Shown here: positions 21,472 through 33,396 of the stretch, piece by piece
Position numbering within the stretch: the first letter of the stretch is position 1
Layout of the letters: the number at the start of each line of letters is the position of its first letter
DNA from: Raphanus sativus
Taxonomy: Eukaryota > Streptophyta > Magnoliopsida > Brassicales > Brassicaceae
Assembly (NCBI RefSeq): GCF_000801105.2
Contig: NC_079516.1
Span: 25,829,043-25,893,042, forward strand
Length of the DNA: 64,000 nucleotides
Direction: 5' to 3'
Notes under the pieces: generated by a model
The model's database searches: none
The model's input: only the letters and a program-made list of their open reading frames with translations
Told to the model about the DNA's origin: nothing
Position numbers and translations under genes: made by a program

Positions 21472-22326
21472 ATGACGTCGACAAATGCTTGCGATGCCGA
21501 CACGCTACTGCCTCCACGGAAGCGGTTACTCGCCGGATTCAAGAAACAGAACTCTAACGGATCCTCTTCCACTTCATATTCAGACGGCTCCTCCTCTTCT
21601 GCTTCAACAGACGTGCAGACCCATCTCGACAATCTTTTGACTTCCCAGCTCAACGATGACAACGGCCGGTCTCCCGAGGAGCTGGCTCAGGCTTCGAAAG
21701 CAACCGCTGCTTTAGCGGCCAAGATCGCTAAGGCGGCGAGAGCCGCTGCTAACGAGAAAGCCTTTATTGCTTCAAAGGCAGTAGCTGCAGCAAAGAGTGC
21801 GTTGGAGCTGTTCGCTTCTTTTCCGGCTGAGACGGCGAAGGAGAGGTCTCCGAGGAAGTACAAGCAGAAGAAACATGTCCCCGTTCATGTTCTGTATTCA
21901 AAAGGTGTCGCGGATGAGGATTTAGCGCGTAGGCTGAATCGAGCTATAGACAATTCTCCTAGAGTCTTGACTGGCTGTAGAAACAAGAAGCAGAAGAGCG
22001 TAGCTAGTACTATGTACGATGGGCATGATGTTGCTGGTGTTGTGGATTCAGACACATCTACTGATGATGACGTAGACAGAACACGAGTGAACAAGAAGGT
22101 TCTCTTATGCGATGATAATGCCCTGAAGGAGAAAACAAGGGAAGGGAGTAGTAGCTTATTGGGGAAAAGAAGAGGAAGCGTGAAGCTAAAGAAGTTAGCT
22201 TTGAGCATGTGTGCCTCTAAGGGTCAAGCAAACGGAATCATCACCAAGTCTCCATTAGCAGGATCCGTTGACTCGTTGGCTCAGCAGGAAGGTTCTAGTG
22301 GTGGTGTGGGTCAGGTGAGATCATAG
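21472..22326 (+). CDS. Conserved plant protein of unknown function, 284 aa
   Basis: A single uninterrupted ATG frame of 284 codons. It begins with a Ser-rich, low-complexity segment (residues 25-50). An Ala/Lys-rich amphipathic helix follows (about 65-115, including SKATAALAAKIAKAARAAA), then a basic patch, RKYKQKKHVPVHVLYSK, and a disordered acidic/Ser-rich tail. No enzyme motif, signal peptide or membrane segment is visible; basic clusters would allow nuclear import. Position between the TRM and SRPK genes suggests it is the counterpart of At2g17540, which I recall only as an unknown protein. Codon use and length of the frame support a real gene. A strong donor-like CAG|GTGAGA lies 12 bases before the stop codon, so an alternative C-terminus by splicing is possible. 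Confidence 0.8.
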   Translation: MTSTNACDADTLLPPRKRLLAGFKKQNSNGSSSTSYSDGSSSSASTDVQTHLDNLLTSQLNDDNGRSPEELAQASKATAALAAKIAKAARAAANEKAFIASKAVAAAKSALELFASFPAETAKERSPRKYKQKKHVPVHVLYSKGVADEDLARRLNRAIDNSPRVLTGCRNKKQKSVASTMYDGHDVAGVVDSDTSTDDDVDRTRVNKKVLLCDDNALKEKTREGSSSLLGKRRGSVKLKKLALSMCASKGQANGIITKSPLAGSVDSLAQQEGSSGGVGQVRS

Positions 22327-25300
22327 CAGGACTATCATGGAAGTGTTAGGATGTAAAAGTCACAAGAATGTGTGAATCAGGAAACAAATTTGTACGTTCA
22401 TATCACCTCTTTTACCTAATAGGGGTAAGAAAGTGCAAATCCAGCAGCATTGCCATTTTCAGTCGAATCCTTTTGTGTTGTTACTTTTTTTATTGTTCTG
22501 TTTTTTTTGGGTAATGTTTGTATATTTGGGAATAATATACTAGATACATAGATTTTTTTATGTTGTTTTTTAAACTGTTAAATGCTGGTTGTTGAATCAT
22601 TGTAAGTGTTTGTCAAGGACTAGTTATTGGGATTTGTAGCTGTAGCTCCAATTTAATAAAGTGATGACTTTTTGTTGGTTTATTCTGTTTAGTTTTGACA
22701 ATTTTACCTTGCAGAAAAACAAATGTTCTTTTTTTTTTGCCAGCAACAAATGTTCTTATTAGGGCTCGGACATGTTTCTTTTTTTGTTCCATTTTTTTTT
22801 TGATTTTTGGTTCTTTCGAACATAAAGATATAAGAACAGTACAGGTTTTATAAAATTCAGCTTGGTATTTTCCAATTTTGGTTTGTTTTTCCCAATTTCA
22901 CTCTCCTAAAAAAAGAATACCGCTTAATATTTAGTAACATTTTTAGTTCTACATTTTTCTGATTTAAGGTTATTTCAGATAATTTAAATGAAAAGACTGG
23001 ATAAATTAATTTGTAAGGATTATTATCCAATAATTAAAATAATTTTATATAATTTGGATACACATATTTGAGTAATTTAGTTATTAGCAGTTTAAATCTT
23101 TTAAAATAAATATTTATGATCATCATAATCTAGTTTATAAATTTTAATTTTAGATATACGGTTATTTTAAATTAAATAAAAAGTAAATATTTTAGATATA
23201 TAAACCATATTTTAGATATTTAGTATTTTTTTATTTTCGTTTTAATTTCACTTTTCTAAGTATAAAAGATTAAGAATCTTTTGGATATTTGCATATTCTA
23301 ATCTGGTTCACGTCGGTTTGATTTTTTGGATTTAAAATAAATTATTTGTCATTGGTTCTTGCCCACAATAAATCACATTAGAAAACAAACACAAATTATT
23401 TGTCATTTGTTCTTACCCACAATAAATCACATTAGAAAACGAACATCTTTATCCCAAAAGAAAAGTTTTTTTTTGTTGTATTTTTCCGCTAATTTTATTT
23501 TAATAAAAAAGTTATGCATTTTTTCAAAGGTAAATATAAAACTAGTCATAGACTAAACAATCAATTTATTTAGAGAAAAAACTTTCTCTGTGGTAAAAAA
23601 CAATTTAATTGGTATTTTTTTCTCATACACGTGAATGGTAATAAATAACATAACGAAAAGAACTTGTCTAATTTATTTTTTGGATTCTAAAGAATGGATA
23701 CATCTTGGTCACGTGAAGATCCACGCGTAACTTGAGTGTAAAATGACCAAAAAGCAGGTGTGTAAGACAAAGGCACAAAGCGAGCGTTCACATGTGATAG
23801 TGCGGCGTGAATGTGAAGTGGAAACTCATCGTGCAAAGTACATCTGTACATATTTAATAGATAAAATAATATTTACAAAGAAATCTTCAAAGCTAACCTT
23901 AAAATTTAAAATATAAGGTTTTGTATATTGTTGACAAAAAAAAGGTTTTGTATATTCATAGGTGAAAAAGGTTTTGTTTATTCCAAATTAATTTCAAACT
24001 TTTAAATTTAAGGTATTAAACAGTAGAACCTCAAATATAAATTTCACTTTAAAAGTTACAAAAGAAAATTTATACTTTTAAAAACTTTATATTTGAGGTT
24101 CTTAACTTTTAAGTCACACTTATATTTTTTCAAATAATATTATCAACTTTTCTTTATCATTTAAATCCTTATAACTTTATATCTCATGACTTCTTACCTA
24201 TTTTTTATAATTTAACTATCATCTAAAAAATTAAAAAATTAAAATATTACTAAAATCAATATTAATTTCATTTAAAATTACAAAATTTCCAAAAAATTAT
24301 CCATGTAATGTTTGCTTAATTAAAAATTATTATCAATGAATTCATTATATTATCCTTATGTGTTCATATTGAATAAATTCATAGAAAGTAACACTATAAA
24401 CGATATGTCATCGTATACTTTCTATTTACAAAAATTATATGATTTTAACTAATTTAAATCAATAATAAAAATTAAAGTGTAAATTATAATGTTTAAGGTT
24501 TAATATAAAATTTCGTTTTTGAAAAAAAAAACACCAGCAAACCTTAAATTTTAAGGTTTTATCAATCTTATAATAAAATTGGTTTTGCAAATGTTCTGAA
24601 AATCCAATAACCATCACATGAACCGTCAAAACAATTAGAAAATAATTAGAAAAAACATATATAAATAAAATTATGAAAATGATGAAAATGATTATTTCAT
24701 ATTAAATTTAACGAGAGACAAATTTGTTTTATACTATTCTATAATAAAAAAATGAGAATAATGTGAAGAAAAATACTCTCAAAAATGATAAAATATTTAG
24801 AAATGTAAAGAGATGTGATGTTTCTTTTGGTTACCAAGAAGACTCTAAATGACTTTTTATTAATAAAAATTTTAATTACGCGATTTTACTGTATTCATAC
24901 ATGATTATAAATATTTATAAAATAGTTATTATAATAATTAGTTAATATTTAACATTCATCTAGTAATTAAGTTTATACTTTATATATATAGTTATTTAAA
25001 TAAAATATGATGTTATATATAATTATTTAAATAAAAATATGATGTTATCTTAGTTATACTTATAACTTTATATAAAATTTGAAAAGCTTATATATTTATT
25101 TTAAATTTAAGCTACAACTGTTATGATTTTTAATATGTAAAATCAAATTTAATTTGATTCTAGTTAGTTTAATTTATTGTATTAGTTTTTTAAATCTCTT
25201 CTCTTTAAATTTTCTATTGACAAATTATGGATAAAATAATCCAAATCAGTTTGATTACTCAATTTGAGTATACTAATTAAGCTACATTTATTCATCCAAA

Positions 25301-25565
25301 CTGAATCGCAATTTTTAATTCTGTCTAAATAAAATCGGATAACAAAGAGTTTTCATGAAACCAAGCTCATTACGTTCCAATGTTTTATACATAAACCAAT
25401 GGTTAGTCACTAATCACGTCTCTCCAAAATTTAGTAAAAAAATGAAGAACAAACAAATAAAGAATCAAAATTATTCAAACAGAAACGAACCAAATAATGA
25501 AAAGGAGAAAGAAGTTATTTATCATTTGTAAGCCAAAAAGGTCATAATTGAAAAGTTAAAATTCT
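22327..25565. other. Long intergenic region, no gene seen
   Basis: The first 350 bases are the probable 3-prime UTR of the 21472 gene. The rest is AT-rich, with many homopolymers and a short direct repeat at about 23365-23440 (CCCACAATAAATCACATTAG twice). A hairpin-forming element lies at 23.9-24.6 kb. No frame with protein-like composition was found on either strand. Confidence 0.55.
24025..24102. repeat. Inverted repeat, 17-bp perfect arms
   Basis: AGAACCTCAAATATAAA at 24025-24041 is perfectly complementary to 24086-24102, with a 44-bp AT-rich loop. Further out, CCTTAAAATTT-type words occur in both orientations (about 23895 and 24540). The whole 23.89-24.56 kb segment may therefore be a foldback MITE. 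Confidence 0.6.
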
Positions 25566-27647
25566 TCAACCTTTGATCTGCAAGTTACTCATCTGACCTT
25601 CAATATGATCTTCATTGTTCTGTGCCCTGAGATTCAGCCAAGGATGCTGCAGGCATTGTTGAGCACTAGGTCGTTTCTCTGGCTCAAAAGAAAGAATCGG
25701 ACAAAGAAATTCTGCAAATTCTTGTGCTTCTGCTTCTTGAAGCTTGTACTTATCTGTCAGTAAACGGTCCAGTGGCCAATATTTCAACCTCCGGATCCTC
25801 TTTAGGTCACCATGTCTGTCAAAGTAATCCTTTGATTTCGCACCTCCAATGGCAATCTAATCAAATCAGAAGTATCAAAGAGATTATAACCAAGCTATAA
25901 AGAGACTAAACTAAAGTGTTTTATTTCAGGTACCTTCCGAGGTATTTTTCCTAAGAGTTCCATCATAAGAGCAAGGTGGTCCTAATGCCAAACCAGAGAA
26001 GAAGAATGCATATATTAGAAAAAAAAAAGAATACTCTTTTGGATTTGTTCACAAAACCATCTTTACCTCGTCTTCTCCATAACCATTTCCATCTTTTGGA
26101 GCAAAAAGCATGTCTCCTGTGGCAAGCTCGAAAGCGGTACAAGCGAAAGACCACATATCAACAGAGAAAGAGTAGCCTGACTGAAGTATTACTTCAGGAG
26201 CTCTGTACTGTCTTGTCTGTATCTCTTCCGCAAACTTGTTATCAGCCCAACAAGCGTTCCCAAAGTCCACAACTTTGCATTTCATATCAATCCCATCTAA
26301 ACTTCTCACGGTCTTTGTCGGCGTTTCACTTAAACCCACTATGGAAACTCTTCTTCCTGATATTTTAGCAACCGCTCTTCTTGCCCTCCTCTTCAACTTC
26401 TTCTCAATCAGATTCATGGTTGTTGCACCGTTTTGGTTTCCCTCTGGTTTTTCTAGTATCGGTGTTAGTCCGGATCTGATGGGATCCTTGGCAGCGTCAA
26501 TGGTGGAACAGAGAAGAATGTTTTCGGGCTTTAAGTCGGAGTGGATCATACCGAGTTCACGATGCAGATAGTCTAGACCGGTCAGTATACATTTGCATAT
26601 CTCCCGCACTTTATTCAACTCCATGGCTTTATAACGGTTGTATTTAATCAAACGGAGCAAGCTATCGCCAAGAAACTCAAGCACCATGCATAAATGCTGC
26701 CCGTTGGGACCTGCGTGCTTGAAGTCATCGATAAGACGAACAACGCATTTGGTATTTGCGGGATCCCCATCAGCAGCAGCTTGAAGAAGTTCGATCTCGT
26801 GAAGGGCAGCTTGAGAAAAATGTTGGGCGCTCTTCTGAATCTTCAAAGCAACATAGTTCTGTATAGACACACGCAGTTATTACACGAGTCAAATGTGAGT
26901 AGAAAGGGAAAAAAGGAGAAAAAATTACTAATGGAAACAAGAGCCAAAAATGAAGATGCCTATGTCAAAAAGCTTATAAAAATTGGAATAATTTTTATAA
27001 AAACTAGGGATTCTATAAGCAAAACATCAGAATAATTTTCTCACAGTTAAAGAATTACAAGAGAGTCAAAGTGTTTCCCTGTTACAGTTGATGAAACATT
27101 CATAAAGTCAATATGGCATTAAAATAAACAACGTCATTTGAAACGCATTATATCCAATATGCAGATCTAGGTAGTTTCTTCCTTAAACAAACCGCTACGC
27201 TTGGTTAACTACAGAGTACAATGTCAAAATCTATAACCATGACCCACAAATTAAAAAAAATGCCTTTTTTCTGAAAGATCAATTCACAAGAAGATCTTGA
27301 AAGAAGCCTAGATATTGCACCAAAACAGATCTGAACCCAGACGAAAGAGTTCGAGTTGGACTAGTGGTTACAAATATAAATCCAATTTTGCATTTAAGAT
27401 CATATTGGCATAGCAAAATGAGATAAGAGGAAAAATGAAGATGTATATAAGGAGAGATACGTACAGAGGTGTGAGTATCATAGGCAAGCCAAACGGTTGA
27501 GAATTGGCCCCAACCAAGTTTTCTCTGAGCAATGTAACGGCCACCAGAAAACTGATCTCCAATTCTAACGGCGTGATATCCACCTTTACGGTACGCATCG
27601 AATCCCTCATCTTCATCATCTGATCCAGACGAGGATGAACACGACAT
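25566..27647 (-). CDS. SR-protein-specific kinase (SRPK), four exons
   Basis: Exons 27647-27465, 26858-26067, 25981-25934 and 25856-25566 join in frame across GT/AG introns to 437 residues. Start: ATG of MSCSSSSGSDDEDEGFDAY. The Gly loop is LGWGQFSTV, the ATP-binding Lys is residue 67 (VALK) and the alpha-C Glu is about residue 82. The catalytic loop is HSDLKPEN (167-174), DFG is at 259-261, and the activation segment ends QYRAPEV. A spacer of roughly 80 residues between the catalytic loop and DFG marks the divided kinase domain of SRPKs. SRPKs phosphorylate Ser/Arg-rich splicing factors and control their location and activity. Length and sequence closely fit Arabidopsis At2g17530. The third exon is only 48 nt. 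All catalytic residues are present and the gene looks functional. Confidence 0.93.
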
Positions 27648-28019
27648 ATCTTCTCTTTCCCTGTCTGAATATTACCACCTGATCCGAGTTTTGTGGACTT
27701 TTAATTGTCAAAGTTTGGATCTTTGAATAAAAAAGAGAGAGAAAGAGAGGAATAGCACTTAGATTGCGTTGTGGCTTCGAAACGTAAGACTCGCTCCACC
27801 TTTTGCTCCTCCTGTCCTTTTTTATTGGATAGGTGCTTCAGACATTTTCCCGTTTAAACGTTGTCCAAATCCCCATTTTGCCCTTTTCTCATGCTACTGT
27901 AATCTCTTGGCTCTGGTTTACAGACCAAACACAAGCCATCTTTTTATTTGTTATAGATGCACTACCAAGACCTCAACTTCTAGCCCAACAAGCTTATAAG
28001 GTTGTCACTACCTCTAGCT
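27648..28019 (-). promoter_or_regulatory. SRPK upstream region / PPR 3-prime flank
   Basis: Only 372 bases separate the PPR stop codon from the SRPK start codon on the same strand. The part next to the SRPK ATG is purine-rich on the plus strand (AGAGAGAGAAAGAGAGG), so the minus-strand leader is pyrimidine-rich. The SRPK promoter must be compact or overlap the end of the PPR transcript. Confidence 0.45.
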
Positions 28020-29909
28020 TTAAGTTTTGATTATGTCCTGCAATAATGTTTCTATGTCTATGTGGAACGCGGTTTTCTGGTTGAGACAATACATCAGTGA
28101 ACTCCACGTAGAAGAATCAGGGGCAATACTCTTCTCCATCATTCGTGAGAAAGTCAACCAAGCCATCTGAAAATCACCCTTCACGCACAATTCTCCTAGC
28201 AACGGATTGTAGCTTTCTCCATCGGGCACACAACCTCTTTCGGCCATGTCTTCCACAAACTTGATGCCGTTCATGACTCTATCTTGCTTACAGAACCCGA
28301 GAATGACAGCATTGAATGTTGACGATTGAGGCAAATAGCCTCCTGTCACCATGTCGTTTATAAGCTCAAGCGTTTCTTCCATGTAGCCTTCTTGGCTGAA
28401 TCTATGAACCAAGCAATGTGATACTACCACGTTAGGAACTCCTCCTTCTCCGATCATCTGATCATACGCGCTCTTTACATCATCTACACTGCCTTTCTCG
28501 CATAAACTTATCAACTTGAAGCTTCTTTCAACAGCCCTTGGAAACAGATTCTCCATCTTTAGCAAGAACTCCAGAGCTTCCTCCCAACGCTTTTCTTTGT
28601 AAAAACCATAGATAACACTATTGTACGGGTCAACTCTCCCCCCACGAACGTTCTCGCTTTCCTCCATCAGTTCCAATATCTTTAAACCATCGTCAACCCT
28701 CCCTCCTACTGATAGCCCTTTTACCAACGTGTTAAATGTAGCAAAGTTCCTTCTAACCGCATCCGTTTTCATATCGTTAAAAGTGTCAAGAGCTGAATCC
28801 AACATTCCAGCTTCACAAAACCCACCAATCAACAAATTGTATGTTTCCACATTAGGCAAGTAACCCTTCCTCTCCATCTCCTTAAAGAATCGTTGAGCAA
28901 CTCTCACTTTCCCTAACGCACAATACCCCTTAACCAAAGTGTTACAAGCTACAACATCAACTTTACTTCCTTTACCCTCCACTCTCTCTAAAACCTCGAG
29001 CGCCTCAGACACACGCCCTTCACTGCATAAAACTTCCATCACCTTAGTCACTGTCACAACATCAGGAACAAACCCCAAACAAAAGCATTTCTCCAGCAAC
29101 ACCATTGACTGAACCAACTTCTTCTCGTTGCAGTAAGCAGATATCAAGATGTTGAAAGTCACATCATTGGGTTCCTTCATCTCACTCATCAAACTCCTAG
29201 CTCTCCCAACTTTCCCGTTCTTGCAAAGAGCGTGAAGCAAAGTGTTATATACCACAGCGTTTGGAGCCACACCACCGCCGCCGCGTGTCTTCATGAACTG
29301 AAGAAGCTTGAAACCATCACCAATCCTGTTCGTCAAGCAAAGCCCTTTCATCAAGATCCCGTACGTGTACTCATCACCTTGGACCCCACTAGCCATCATC
29401 TTCCTTCTGAAAAACTCTCTAGCTATCTCAATATCTTCTTTCACCAACACATCAAGAATCGAATTGAAAACTTTCACAGACGGTTTGATCCCAAACTTCG
29501 AAACGAGATCAAGGACACTGATCACACGTTTGGTCAGTTTGGCGCGGCCTAATCCTCGGACGATGGTTATGAAGATAGCGTCGTCTGGAGGTGAACCGAT
29601 TGATTGGGGCATTTCGTCGAGCAGTTGGTAGACGGTTTCGAAGCGGCGGAAAGAGCAGAGCTTGTGGAAGAGAGCGCGGTACGTGGAGGGAGAGTGGGTG
29701 AAGCCAGGGAAAGTGGATGCCCATTGGAAAGTTTGTAGAGCTCCTGATGGTGATTTTTGGTCTAGGATGAGACGGATGATATGGTCATCGCTAGGTACAG
29801 AAAGCGAAGACGATGATGATGATGAGCAGAGAGAACGTAGTTGAAGCCGTAATCTTGTTGTCACTGGCACGTATCGAGGAGATGTCGAAATATTTGAGAT
29901 TCTCAGCAT
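28020..29909 (-). CDS. P-class pentatricopeptide repeat protein
   Basis: An intronless frame of 629 codons. I chose the ATG at 29907-29909 (MLRISNIST); an upstream in-frame GTG is not a plant start. The N-terminus is Ser/Arg-rich with few acids, as in mitochondrial or plastid targeting peptides. From about residue 60 the protein is a series of roughly 35-residue helical hairpins with the PPR signature, for example [26 protein letters not shown] and [15 protein letters not shown]. No E or DYW extension follows, so it is P-class. Such proteins bind specific organellar RNAs and act in their stability, processing or translation; the target here is unknown. Its position next to the SRPK gene matches At2g17525. 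Confidence 0.92.
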   Translation of the reverse strand: MLRISNISTSPRYVPVTTRLRLQLRSLCSSSSSSSLSVPSDDHIIRLILDQKSPSGALQTFQWASTFPGFTHSPSTYRALFHKLCSFRRFETVYQLLDEMPQSIGSPPDDAIFITIVRGLGRAKLTKRVISVLDLVSKFGIKPSVKVFNSILDVLVKEDIEIAREFFRRKMMASGVQGDEYTYGILMKGLCLTNRIGDGFKLLQFMKTRGGGGVAPNAVVYNTLLHALCKNGKVGRARSLMSEMKEPNDVTFNILISAYCNEKKLVQSMVLLEKCFCLGFVPDVVTVTKVMEVLCSEGRVSEALEVLERVEGKGSKVDVVACNTLVKGYCALGKVRVAQRFFKEMERKGYLPNVETYNLLIGGFCEAGMLDSALDTFNDMKTDAVRRNFATFNTLVKGLSVGGRVDDGLKILELMEESENVRGGRVDPYNSVIYGFYKEKRWEEALEFLLKMENLFPRAVERSFKLISLCEKGSVDDVKSAYDQMIGEGGVPNVVVSHCLVHRFSQEGYMEETLELINDMVTGGYLPQSSTFNAVILGFCKQDRVMNGIKFVEDMAERGCVPDGESYNPLLGELCVKGDFQMAWLTFSRMMEKSIAPDSSTWSSLMYCLNQKTAFHIDIETLLQDIIKT

Positions 29910-32099
29910 CAGGGACACGAGACAGTCACAAGTCACAACTTACTTAGGTTTGGAGATTTTCTCTCTTTGTAGTAATCCTGAAAGTTATTGATAGACCATT
30001 TTCATAATTGTATTCTTACGAAATATATGCATAGATACATGGAGAATCTGCAGAAGGACCAAATTCATAATGAAAATTAAGTGGATGACGTTGTTGCAGA
30101 CATAGGTTTTGATTAGTAATTTTGTGGTCTGATGGAATTTTGTTTTGCTAATCAACAATCCAAAAAAGCATGTTTGTGTGTTTTGCTGATAAAGTATCAA
30201 AATAATTTTTATTAAAAAGAAAAATAAGTTTAACAGATTATCGTGGAATTTTTATTTAAAATAACATTTTTATATTATTAAATTATATGTTAATAATATT
30301 TTAAAATTCTAATAAATAGCAATAATTTTTATACTGATAAATAGTTGTATTGTAAATAAAGTTATACTATAATTTTTGTAATATTATAAAATGTTAATAA
30401 ACATATTGAAAGATAAACTAAATATTTATAATAATAACTAAAGTATTTTTAATAAATTTTAGTTATATTCACATTTTGTTTTTTTTTATAACAAAGTAAA
30501 TACCATATAAATTATTTTGATTAATTTAACATGTATCTTATTATTCCATAAATTTTAAAAAATTTCACAGCTTAATTATTTTTTTGCAGCTTAACTATTT
30601 TTTTTTTTACGATTCTGCGATGGTTACCAATCGAAACCATAATGAAAAGTATCATTTATACTTCAATTTATACGGTTATATCCTCTTTAACTACACACCA
30701 TTGGTAAAAAGGAAAAAAAGAGATGACATCTCACTTTAAGATTCGGACATTTTTAGTAGAAAACTGTTCAGAATGAAAGAAATTTAAAATATCTACGTGA
30801 CTTGTGTTTTTTTTACTGTATACGGTTTTAGATTGGACTAGCAATGTGATTTCATTAAATAAAAATATAAATGAATGAATGACGTGCAAATTGAAATGAA
30901 GTTAGTGCATAATGGAAAATAAAAAGGATACTTTCATCTTTTTTTTTTTTTTTAAGAATACTTTCATCTTATATAAGGAATAGCATGGTTTTATGATATC
31001 TGTGGTCAGATTGATTGTTTCTCAAACAACCAGGAATGTACATTTCAATGGTTTGAAAGTTTGCGGGTGTGTTATTCCATTTTGATGAAATGAAGTTAGT
31101 GCTAGGGAGAATTTACCAACATTAAATCCTATACAAACTCCTTAATTACTAAATCTAAATCCAAATAACTGATAAACCCAAACATAATCTATATAATATG
31201 CTGCCAATTTTCTCAACGGACGCAACATAATATGGAATCGTTATAAATAGTATAAAAAAACTGATCCGTACCCAACTTTTAAATACCAAAACATAAACTG
31301 TTATCACTAAACCCAAACACCACTCTCATCTTCCAAATACTAAACCCTAAATCCTACTCACTAAACCCTAAACTCAAATATAAATCCAAAACCCAAATAT
31401 AAATCTTAAAGCCAAATAGAATGGAAAAAAATACATAGAAAAGTATATATTGGTGAACAAAAAAAATATTTTTTATTAATCATCTTAATATATCGCCTTA
31501 AATAACAATATAACATAATGGTTTCGCATTAGTACACACTATCATTGTAAACACAGTAGAACATTTTTTAAGCAACAAATGTAATAGAACATGATAAATA
31601 ACATAGTACATTAATATGAACGCGCCAATAAGAGAAATGTTGAATGTGAAGGGCACAAAAGACTGTTCTATTTCATAAATATAGTATATAAATATGTGAA
31701 TAAGAGTAGATTATATCATAACTAGTATAGTAACATCAAACAAATATGTATACAATATGTAAGTATCTCCTTCCTCGGCTTCATCAACCATGATTCTGCA
31801 ATTTCATAGTCGCCTTCTGCGACTTCGTTATCTCTCTCGTCGTTGATGTCGCTTCTTCACCCACTTCCTCGTCAATCGCAATTACGCAATCTCAAAGTTG
31901 CGTTGATTTTGTTGCGGCCACGGTGAGAGGATGTGAGGAAAAGGCTTGTTGCAGCGGTAGTAGAAAAGAATATGTGGTGATAAAGTGATCGGAGGTGGAG
32001 TTGATAACTTAAACGCACATGATTTCGAATCTATCTTCTTTACCACAAAACTTCTCGAGAAACAAAAATGACAATGTCTTACATACAAATGTAAGATGA

Positions 32100-32142
<43 letters not shown>

Positions 32143-32321
32143 TGTTTAGTTGAAGGGGAATTTTTGATTATATTAAACTAGATTTGGGTATTTGGATCTT
32201 CGAATTGGGTTCGTGTCGGTTCTTTTTGAGTCTGAATCTGAGTTCGAATCCTTCAAATCTCAGACATGTTCACATCTACAATGAAAATACTTGTAAAATA
32301 GCTGTAAGTTTCGGATCTGGG
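29910..32321. other. Intergenic, AT-rich, microsatellite near the end
   Basis: The PPR promoter should lie in the first few hundred bases. The rest is AT-rich with telomere-like AAACCCTAA words at about 31310-31380 and a T/A-rich microsatellite at 32102-32140. A more GC-balanced patch at 31770-32070 has no convincing coding frame. The last nine bases (GGATCTGGG, 32313-32321) are the left target duplicate of the LINE. Confidence 0.5.
32102..32140. repeat. (AT)n microsatellite
   Basis: A pure AT dinucleotide run of about 39 bases. A likely length-polymorphic marker. Confidence 0.9.
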
Positions 32322-33396
32322 TTTTTTTTTTGAATGAGTGTTAAATTTATTCATCAAAAAAGCATTTTTACAAACTAATGCTTACTGTTTACTTCTGCAA
32401 CAAGTGAAAAAGAAACTAAACAACTCATAAAATGAGAAAACCAATCCTCTAACTCTTCTCAAAGCTCCCAAATCCCCCTCAAACTTGACCATGTGAGACA
32501 AGTCAAGTTTGGAAGTACTATGAGATTCTTCTCATTAAAACCCTCATTAGAGAAAACACATATGGGACAAAACTCTAATGGGGGAAAAAGAGTAAGAACC
32601 CCATAGCTAGGGACAAAGACCACCATTATCTTCTTGTTTCAAACCAATAGCTGAGCACTTCCCCCATCCCTTTACCACCATTGTTTCTCAATAAGCTCAG
32701 TTTATTTCGAATTCCTTTCTCCAAATATCTCTTGATAACCTCCATAGGCATAGGAGGCTCTCCATGCTTTATTCTATTCCTCTCCCTCCATAACATGTGA
32801 ATAGCAGCTTGGAAAGCATACCGAACACAAAATAGACGCTTCTTATCCCAATCAGATCGAGATATAACTTGGACTAATCTCAGACCAGTCCATAGTATAA
32901 GAGATTCCCATCACCCCAATAACAAGATGCTCCCAAACCATAGAAGTAAAGGAACAACTGAAAAAGAGATGATCACGGGATTCTGCATCACTTCTACAAA
33001 GAACACAGGTACCATCCACCCCTTGACTCCAACGTACTACTCTATCCATCGTCGAGAGTCGGTCCAACATTGCAACCCACGTCATGAAAGCAAATTTAGG
33101 AGTCGCCTTAGAAAACCAAACACTCTTCTCCGAACTGTTCTGTATGTAAGAAACCCGCGTCATCATCCAAGTTTCCTTCGTTGAAAAACGCTTTTTGAAC
33201 CCCACTCTATCTCTCCATAAACTACAATCATCACCACTGCCCTTCATATTCCCCTTCAAAGAAACCAATTCAGCATCTATTGAATTAAGCAACACAGTAT
33301 GATAGCTTCTTCTTCTTCGAATCCTCTTAACTGCCTCTTCTACTGTTGCTGCTCTGCTTATGCCCAAATCAATAATACCACCTTCACCCAATATAT

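Noticed and set aside
28621..29844. Several plus-strand frames up to 107 codons
   Set aside because: Antisense shadows of the PPR coding sequence.
31770..32088. Possible gene fragment in a GC-balanced patch
   Set aside because: Frames on both strands are short and compositionally odd, and no start, splice or domain could be defended.
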